Shown piece after piece: positions 56,961-64,000 of a stretch of 64,000 bases of DNA. The translations under genes and the position numbers were made by a program. The DNA comes from Siphonodentalium dalli (taxonomy: Eukaryota; Mollusca; Scaphopoda; Gadilida; Siphonodentaliidae), in contig CP136066.1 in the NCBI GenBank assembly GCA_032622095.1, positions 47,776,911 through 47,840,910 of the forward strand, given 5' to 3'. Within the stretch, counting starts at the first letter, position 1; every line of letters starts with the position of its first letter. The notes under the pieces are model-generated. The model saw only the letters and a program-made list of their open reading frames with translations. It ran no database searches and was not told the origin of the DNA.

Positions 56961-57865
56961 TTAAAACGAGCTTGCAACTTTAAAAAAGCATCGCTAAACA
57001 ATAAGTGAGATGACTGAGTCGCGGCAATATTGGATTCAGTAGACCGAGGCGCAGTTTATGAGAATACGTGTAACGCTTTGAGTAAGAGTATATATTCTGT
57101 TCCCATCAAATCATGGACGTGGCTAGAGGGTCTCTGTTGGGGTGTCCACTTTCGGTAATTCCAACTGCACCCCCCTTAATCCGACCAAACACAAGTTTTG
57201 CATAAATCCATTTGCACCCACATTGAACCTCAGTGCTCATGCCTAATAATAGCCTATATATTCATAAACCATGGTTATATATACCCGGTATGAGAACATT
57301 CAGATATATGAACCTGCAAAATTGCATAAATCTGAATATCTAGTGGTCCAACTCCAGACAAATGCACATGAGACCAGGTTCATGTTTGTTCGATATGGTG
57401 TATGAAAATGTTCAAATCTGAAGAAGAAAATCGCAAAATCCTAGCATATAGACAAGCCTCAAGCCTTCCTAAAGTTGTAAATTTCCAACCTGACACCCCC
57501 ACTTAGGTTGGAAAATTTCCAACTGACGTCAATTCCAGTGACAATATTGACCAAATGTAGGACAATATTGTTTTCTTAAATTAACTAGCAGTTCTTGACT
57601 GGCCAATGGGGAGGGACCAGGACACAAGCTTTCCAATGTTGGAAATTTCCAACCTGACACCCCCACCCCTAACGTTGTAAAATTGACCAAATTTGGAAAA
57701 TATGCAAATATTGGTCCAAAAACAATAAACTCACCCCCCCCCCCCAATAAATTATTTGAAAATCAAACTACAAGAACAGTTTCAACCTATTGTTGGTGTG
57801 AAATATTCAACTAATGTTGTGTCAGGTATGACATTTCCAACTGTTGCTCACCACCCCCAAACCGC
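56961..57865. other. Unassigned sequence with 'GGAAATTTCCAACCTGACACC' repeats
   Basis: The phrase recurs at about 57,480 and 57,640, with a related form at 57,510. Poly-C runs lie at 57,735. No gene. Confidence 0.45.
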
Positions 57866-58118
57866 CCTGTCGCCAAGTCCCGGCACCAAATATCCTAAGT
57901 AGATGGCTTCACATCACCCTAACATTGACAACGCAGGGTAACCTTGCTAGTATGAACTAACATTGCAGAAGTATATGAAAGTATGTACTTGAAAGAGTTA
58001 AGAAATCTGTTAAGAAAATATTTAAATATCGACGGTCCTATTTGGCACAACATTAATTAAACTTTCCGAAGGTAATTTTCAGCTTCCCATGCCGAAGGGA
58101 ACATAATTGCAATCACGT

Positions 58119-58245
58119 AGGCTGCGGACACACGTACCACCGTAGCGATGGCATACTAGGTGTGGCGTCTTATTATGGTGGAGTTCCGTGACAATAATGG
58201 ATGGCATAATTACCATGCCACAGTTAGCCATGTCGCCCGATATGG
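58119..58245 (+). mobile_element. Half of a TA-type MITE (left terminal repeat only)
   Basis: GCTGCGGACACACGTACCAC and the following bases match the MITE left end, as at 239-345. It lies ~85 bp beyond the 3' end of the Mab-21-like gene. Confidence 0.6.
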
Positions 58246-58329
58246 GATCTCTATTGTTTTAAACAGCATCGATACATGCTGTAAACATTGTCGCTATAGA
58301 AAACGCATTCGCTTCAATAACGCAACATT

Positions 58330-60330
58330 TTACGAACACTGCTCTTGGTGGAATGTGGCGGCCATGAATTCCACCCATCCTTGGAACCCATCTGAACACA
58401 AACACAACTTGCTGATACCCTGCTTCACGTTGTCCAAAGCGAAGTACGCCAAGTAACATCGATATTCTATACTCTCTTGGTTCATCGTTCGCATTATTCT
58501 TCCCGTCTGGTCACCGGATCCGCGAGATGCCTTGATCCGAGCGTTCGTAACGAGAGCGTACTCAACACCAAGGAATAGTCTGTCGATAACGTCATTTAAT
58601 ATTTGAATGTTTGCAAGAAAGTCACTGACTGGCGCCGGTCTGATTGGACGGTAATCATTATCGAGAGGATAACCGAACGTATCGATATGACCGACTGCAA
58701 ACGTCAGTAACTCTTTGTTAATTTTATTGACCAGACTGTCGATATTTTCCTCAAACATGTTGCTGCTCACGAGGCTGTCACCACGTGCCTTAAGTAATAC
58801 TTGGTCAGCAACAATGTTCCCGTATGGTTTTGACTTGTTAATGAAATCATCGGTGAAAGATAACCATTTATTCATTAAGATTTCTGAATCCCTCAATTCT
58901 CTTCTGACAGCATTTCGGCCCCTTTTATTTTGTACTATATTACAATATGTATTGAATAACTCTCCTAAAGTGTCCTTATTTGAATCCACAATGACAGAAA
59001 TAAATTCAACAAAGTCGTCATATCTAACAAAATTATGTTGTCTAAAATTCATCCAAAGATCAACGCTGCTATTAAATGAAGTAAGCATGTGTTTGAATGT
59101 TTCTCTATAGTCGCGTCTGACTACATGGGCTGGACACCTCGTTGTAACAGATGCGGATAGTCGTTGTTTCATGACATTATAAGATACAATACCGGTTCCA
59201 TACATGACCTCTGCTGTTTCTATGATGTTCCTGATTTTAGACACATAACCAAGCGACAAATCCGGGTGTTGTTCATAGAGTGACTGTTGTTTCCCTAAAT
59301 ACTCAAATATTGAAACAGCAAGATCCACCCTTGTATGTGGTGTTATTCCCGCGATATCATCAGTAATGAGACACAACCCGAGAAGAGACCATATACGCCT
59401 GCGGATATATATCAGATCAGATTCCAAGACACCGCTCACCAAGTTCATTTCAGGAACAAAATAATGAGGCAGGAATCGGTCATGTAAATAGTGATCAATT
59501 CTCTTCAGTATATCCGCCAATGGCCAGTGGTTTTCCCAAAATCGAGCGTCCGTCTTCTCGAAATACCAGAGAGCTGTTGTCTTCAGTTGGTAGGACGTCA
59601 ACACTCCCCGGCCAAAATCTATGACGCGTCCGATTAGCTTCAACATCTTAAGAGTGACTATCTGGTTAACTGACATTATTCTCAAGAGCACGACTTCTGC
59701 CTTAGCGAATGACAGACAGAAATCGTGATCACGGTCCGGGTCTGATGGAGCAGGTCTTGCCGCAAGATAAAATTCACCACTGCTAATTAGAGATATAATG
59801 TCGTCTGAAGGCCACGACCGTTCGCGTGTGGCAAATGAGCGAACTATCTGCGGTATACCGCCGATTCTTAGTTGTGGAACCAAGTCGATGGATCTGTTTT
59901 TCCCCCCGATGTGTATACTACCGACCTTCGAGAATCCAGACTTTTGACCAAATTGCTTAATTTCTCCAAAGATTTCTTCACTCATGCTTCTGACAGGATC
60001 AGCCAGCATGTATTTCCCGTCACCCAAGAGGACTCTTGGTATGGGACCTGTTGTCCCCTCATTCGATATTCGGGCATAACATGGGAGGTCCTCCCGGTAT
60101 ATCAGACTGGATTCATATATTTTTATGTTTCGGGGTTCGATCAGTATATCGAGGTCACTTCCTTTTATGTCCACGCCGCTCGCCGCGCTCCCTACTAATG
60201 TCGACTTATAACGATCAGTCGACCGACGTGCTATATCTCTACTGATAGAATTTTGAAGGAAAATCCTGTTATAACGTGGAGATACATCCGGTGAGTCCTC
60301 ACTGTACCGACTTCGTGACGGGGACATCAT
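58330..60330 (-). CDS. Mab-21-like / cGAS-like nucleotidyltransferase, 666 aa
   Basis: An uninterrupted 666-codon frame from ATG 60,330, longer than typical Mab-21 proteins (about 360-400 aa) because of a C-terminal extension of about 190 residues that I cannot assign. The N-terminal nucleotidyltransferase shows LVGS (G47, S48), then GSDLDILIEP (D59, D61), and RSIDLVPQL (D149) as the third acidic residue, the set used for metal binding in cGAS and cGAS-like receptors. The middle (about 180-470) is the helical Mab-21 half with conserved W/H-rich blocks (ALWYFEKTDARFWENHWPLA). I see no zinc-ribbon insert of the cGAS type. The family makes cyclic dinucleotide signals on sensing nucleic acid in animals, while other members are developmental. 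Which applies here is unknown. The gene is intronless, with no signal peptide or membrane segment. Confidence 0.88.
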   Translation of the reverse strand: MMSPSRSRYSEDSPDVSPRYNRIFLQNSISRDIARRSTDRYKSTLVGSAASGVDIKGSDLDILIEPRNIKIYESSLIYREDLPCYARISNEGTTGPIPRVLLGDGKYMLADPVRSMSEEIFGEIKQFGQKSGFSKVGSIHIGGKNRSIDLVPQLRIGGIPQIVRSFATRERSWPSDDIISLISSGEFYLAARPAPSDPDRDHDFCLSFAKAEVVLLRIMSVNQIVTLKMLKLIGRVIDFGRGVLTSYQLKTTALWYFEKTDARFWENHWPLADILKRIDHYLHDRFLPHYFVPEMNLVSGVLESDLIYIRRRIWSLLGLCLITDDIAGITPHTRVDLAVSIFEYLGKQQSLYEQHPDLSLGYVSKIRNIIETAEVMYGTGIVSYNVMKQRLSASVTTRCPAHVVRRDYRETFKHMLTSFNSSVDLWMNFRQHNFVRYDDFVEFISVIVDSNKDTLGELFNTYCNIVQNKRGRNAVRRELRDSEILMNKWLSFTDDFINKSKPYGNIVADQVLLKARGDSLVSSNMFEENIDSLVNKINKELLTFAVGHIDTFGYPLDNDYRPIRPAPVSDFLANIQILNDVIDRLFLGVEYALVTNARIKASRGSGDQTGRIMRTMNQESIEYRCYLAYFALDNVKQGISKLCLCSDGFQGWVEFMAATFHQEQCS

Positions 60331-61150
60331 AATTAAATTTATACAATGTATATGGATACCGTATTCTGACGCCCGCGGTGTGTCGATTTCAAGACGATGT
60401 TTTCGTTGTTAATCCACCAAGACTCATAACGTAGCTTTATTCTTCACAGCGCGTTCGTATTTCAAATATTGTAAACATTCATACTGTTTTCTGATTCTCA
60501 TTCCAGAAAAGTATTTACTGAAAAATCGAACAAGAGTAGTTGATTTTTGGACGATTTTTGGACGACGAAGCCATATGTTTTAAGCCAACCACACGGGTTC
60601 CATTATTCAATAACGATTTCTCATTTTATTTTCCTATTTCACACATAAATATCGTACGTAACATGTCCACCAGAAAGTGTGGCAGACTTGAATTAAACTC
60701 CGTCTTGTATGTTAATTCACAGGAAATGTAATGTGTCATGATGATGATGTAATACCTAGTGGTCAGCTGTGGGTGTTAAACCTCAAGGAATCAGGCTCTT
60801 GTTATAAGTATTACGGTTACACTTGTTGGCGGATGTTCATTTGGCAGATACAAGTTCCATCGGTAACTCTCCGTGTCTAGTTCGCATTATGCGCACATGT
60901 AATAGATGACACTAGTTTCCGTCCAGACTCCAGAACCACAGCGTGTCGTACTGGGGATGTCGATATGGGAGATACCAAACTATGACCAAGTGGGAAATAA
61001 CATGTCGTCTTTCTGAAATAAAAAATAAATCAAAGATACCGCAGTGAATAATATGACACCAACACTTGTTCTGAGAATTACACCGTTCTTTCTGGTGTTG
61101 AGAACGATTGATGTATACGTGGAACTGCTAATCGTTGGGAGTCCACAAAT
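60331..61150. other. Non-coding flank upstream of the right Mab-21-like gene
   Basis: Collinear with 2,494-3,460. No TATA box or other gene is recognised. Confidence 0.55.
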
Positions 61151-61985
61151 ACATCATTAACACTCCACCTTACTATCAGAGTTAGGTTGGCAACCTCTTC
61201 AACGTCGACGCGATGCACACAAGTTAAGTTTAATGCACAACACAGTTAACGGAAAGCCCCGCCATTCTTAACAAACCTGCTTTTACCTAAGGTTGGTGAC
61301 ACAATGAATTCACTTAAAGTAGTTTCCCGCAAAGCTCTCTTGGTTGGAGACATCACGCTCAAAGACAACGATAATTGCATTCTCCTTGATGCGGTCTTAA
61401 AATTTATTAAATCGTCCGGCAGATTCTCGTGATTAAATCAATAAATTAAATTTATTATATATGTATCATTGTGTATATCTGTATATCTATGTATACATAA
61501 GCGTACATATATGTACTGAATGAATTTAGTCATCATAAAAACCATTAAGTATAACGTTCATGTACAAACACCCCTGTCAGCTATACAGTTAGCCACCCTT
61601 AACAATGTACCCCCATTAACATCCATAAACGAACCACATGACTTTTATATTTAACTCGCACCCCAGACTTACCACCCCCCCCCCCCCCCACCGACCTCCC
61701 GCCACCACCACCACAACACTATCACTCACCAGTAATACTTAATAGTATAGTTATTCAAATTAAATTGTTATTGTATACATGTAACCGTCATGCCAAAGCT
61801 ATTTTGTTTAATATACCATTTATATTTGTTATTAACTTATTATACTGTATTGGGGGGAGCGGAGGTCCATCTAAGTTTTAAGAACTTGTCTTCCAATCCC
61901 ATAATATCTGTATATGAATATACTATTAAAATATGTTTAAACCAAACGTATTATAACGCCGAGTACATTGTTTCAAGATTCATCA
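61151..61985. other. ~0.8-kb stretch absent from the left block
   Basis: Contains a poly-C tract at 61,673-61,689 and AT-rich sequence. No element ends or genes are recognised. Confidence 0.45.
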
Positions 61986-62984
61986 CCAGGACCATCGTAA
62001 GGCCTAGACGCACGTGCTACCCAGTAGTATTGATATTCAAGTTATATTTTCTCAAAATCGAGTCTATGGTACATGTGATTAACGACACACATATCACACG
62101 TTTAAAACACTCTCAAATTTGCAACAGGATACAGAAAAGAATACATAATATTGTGTATAACTATGCCTGTGTTGTTCATTTTTATAAATCAATATAGTTT
62201 TGTAGAAGTTGATTGATTGTGGACCATTTGAATCTACTCGCTTACACTCGTAAACAGGTGACGTGCAACTCAACCAAATACATGTGGCGTGGATAAGGTC
62301 CGTGCAACTCAACCAACGATATATAAGCTGGGCTCAACTACATGCACTTGGTCGATAGACGGAAAGAAAGTGTACAACAGAATAGTCACAGTTATATCCG
62401 TGACTCAGTATATTTAAACAAATGAACAGCGGTTGGCGTAGTACACGGAACATGTGATTGCGATATCCATACACTCATAGTTGTATTAATTCAAATTTAG
62501 ACATAAATAGAATGACGTAACATGGTGAATGATACGTAGCAGCCACGTCTGAAAACGTTATCACATGTCAATTATGTTGACGATTAAGAACAGGGCAATC
62601 ATTTATACACGTATACGTCGTTATTTCTTATTATTAGTTCACTCATATTTGTCGCCATTCTTTCATATTTCATCCGGTATTCGGTCTTAATCATCTATAG
62701 AATAGCTGTTAATTGGTGGAATTTTAAAATGTTTGGTATGCAATTGTATGACATGACAGTGAGACAGCGGCATAAATAAAATCGTCCCAACAACAACTGT
62801 CTTAACAGGGTAATGGCTCTTGTCTATATAGACAAATATCAATTATGTCGCTTCTGAGCTTTGTCGCTTCTGAATTCCATTGTCATTGTTTTCCATTTGT
62901 ATCTGTTTATTGTTGTGAGGGACTCATCTATGTGGTAATGTAAGTGGGGAATTAGTGACAGTTCTATCACTACTGCACACAACC

Positions 62985-63560
62985 CCTTAAAATCTCATTC
63001 AAATCTCATTAAAATTTCATTATAATCCCATTAAATATCATAAATCCATTACTATATGCCATTAATTCTTGTAACAAAAAAAAATTATGGGTTTCCCAGA
63101 ACCAATTAAAAACCAGTACATTTTGTTATTTTAATGGCCAATACAGCCATATTTCCCATTAATCATCAACCATGTATTGTTAATGCCCATTAGATGCCCT
63201 TAAACTTTGTAAAGACCACAATTTAATGACCATAGTCTCTAATATGTTGATGGCTATTATCCATCTATTATATTTTTTGAGTGTTTTATGGCCATTAATT
63301 AAGTATTTTGAGAAAATGATACCCACTGTTGTACCCATGATGGTTAAAGGACAGTAAAGTATGATTTAATTATATGTTAATGACCATTAATTATATACAT
63401 TTTGGTGTTTAATTACCATTAGCTAATCATTTTGAAAAATTAAAGGCTATTAACTTAGTAATAAACAAATTAGGGCCCTAAATGATGTACATATGGTGGT
63501 TAATGTCCATTAACATAGAATTTGAAAATGAATGCCCATCAAATTCATTAAGAATTGAAA
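62985..63560. repeat. Cryptic CCATTAA-rich low-complexity region
   Basis: The words CCATTAA, CATTAAAAT and TAATGCCCATTA recur at irregular spacing of 15-40 bp for almost 600 bp on both strands. No coding frame. Confidence 0.6.
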
Positions 63561-64000
63561 GATTGCTTCCTGTATTTCTAGATATGATTGGTATATGAAA
63601 GCATGTAGCAGATTGTAGCGCTGAAGCTCTCCTCACATAACTTTGTCAGACCAACCTGATTTCATAACGCATGGATTTACATGAAGCATTATTTATATTT
63701 ACACACACAAAAAGAACACTCAATATATATGATATACACTATAGCTATATTATGTGATGCCACCAATGGTATTTTCAAATTAGAACCGCCAGGGCGGCTG
63801 GGATGCTCACCTGACATGCGTCAGTGCTATATGCTTGTTTTCAAGAGGAGAAACTAATTCGAGCCTTAGTAACTTTACGATATATAATATATAGACTATA
63901 CGATAAAATGTTATATATTGTCACTTGATTTGGGGCAGAATTTATCGAGCAAGCACTGGCATGGTGATAATAGACACAGGCTTGTCACCAGAGGTTCTGG
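63561..64000. other. Unassigned right edge
   Basis: Nothing firm. A stretch at 63,786-63,870 has tRNA-like words (TGCTCACCTGACATGCGTCA ... TTCGAGCC) that could be a SINE head, but the stems do not fold cleanly. Confidence 0.3.

Larger units (their letters stand above)
57866..62970. repeat. Right copy of the Mab-21-like segmental duplication
   Basis: Direct-oriented counterpart of 1-6,260. It carries an extra ~0.8 kb at 61,150-61,985 and lacks the internal tandem duplication of the left copy. Confidence 0.8.

Noticed and set aside
59872-60198. Plus-strand frames antisense to the Mab-21-like genes (also 2,035-2,217 and 58,715-59,110)
   Set aside because: They are shadows of the minus-strand coding sequence with no protein-family features.
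61790-62197. 135-codon frame with a hydrophobic start resembling a secreted protein
   Set aside because: The corresponding part of the left block (from 3,481) does not keep the frame, and no cysteine or domain pattern supports it.
63786-63870. tRNA-like head of a SINE
   Set aside because: A- and B-box-like words are present, but the anticodon and T stems do not pair convincingly. Left as unassigned.

Overview
This window is AT-rich, gene-poor metazoan DNA. It shows microsatellites, intronless Mab-21/cGAS-like genes, an APE-type LINE, Helitron-like and MITE-like repeats, and remnants of Polinton/Maverick elements. A marine lophotrochozoan (mollusc-like) host fits best, but that is an inference: no host single-copy gene fixes the taxon. 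Almost everything recognisable is mobile or recently duplicated.

Layout. (i) 1-6,260 and 57,866-62,970 are two direct copies of a block carrying a long, apparently intronless Mab-21-like (cGAS-like receptor) gene on the minus strand. The right copy is open (666 aa). The left copy has one in-frame stop. (ii) 4,560-10,135 holds a run of micro- and minisatellites. (iii) 10,140-23,395 is a nest of insertions. A Helitron-like repeat is interrupted by a LINE, whose ORF1 is interrupted in turn by a 5,051-bp near-perfect palindrome flanked by the 6-bp direct repeat TGCATA. (iv) 23,677-39,660 and 41,856-54,790 are two direct copies of a second segmental duplication. Each carries decayed Maverick/Polinton genes, a capsid-like gene followed by a cysteine protease. 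Copy A also holds a 4.5-kb foldback element. Copy B holds an expanded 43-bp satellite, a LINE tail insertion and a TTAA-type MITE. (v) The right edge holds the second Mab-21 block and low-complexity DNA.

The most notable object is the palindrome at 10,913-15,963. Its two ~2.5-kb arms meet at a ~30-bp G-rich spacer. Each arm encodes, reading outward from the centre, a 203-codon ORF with clear Bcl-2 family BH1 and BH2 signatures and a 59-aa C2H2 zinc-finger protein with a Gln/His tail. The Bcl-2-like gene has a predicted 79-bp intron leading to an acidic tail, then AATAAA. Each arm also has a compact CCAAT/AP-1/TATA-like promoter, GCC/GGC hairpin modules and a terminal site resembling a p53-family response element. 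The element has TG...CA ends and a 6-bp target duplication, and it encodes no visible transposase. It looks like a non-autonomous or virus-derived mobile element that carries an apoptosis regulator. I do not recognise it as a described family.

The parts of the palindrome (Bcl-2-like protein, zinc finger, stress-responsive-looking promoter) suggest a cell-survival module. The Mab-21-like genes belong to a nucleotidyltransferase family that includes innate DNA/RNA sensors. The Maverick remnants are virus-like relics. Any functional link among these three is speculation.
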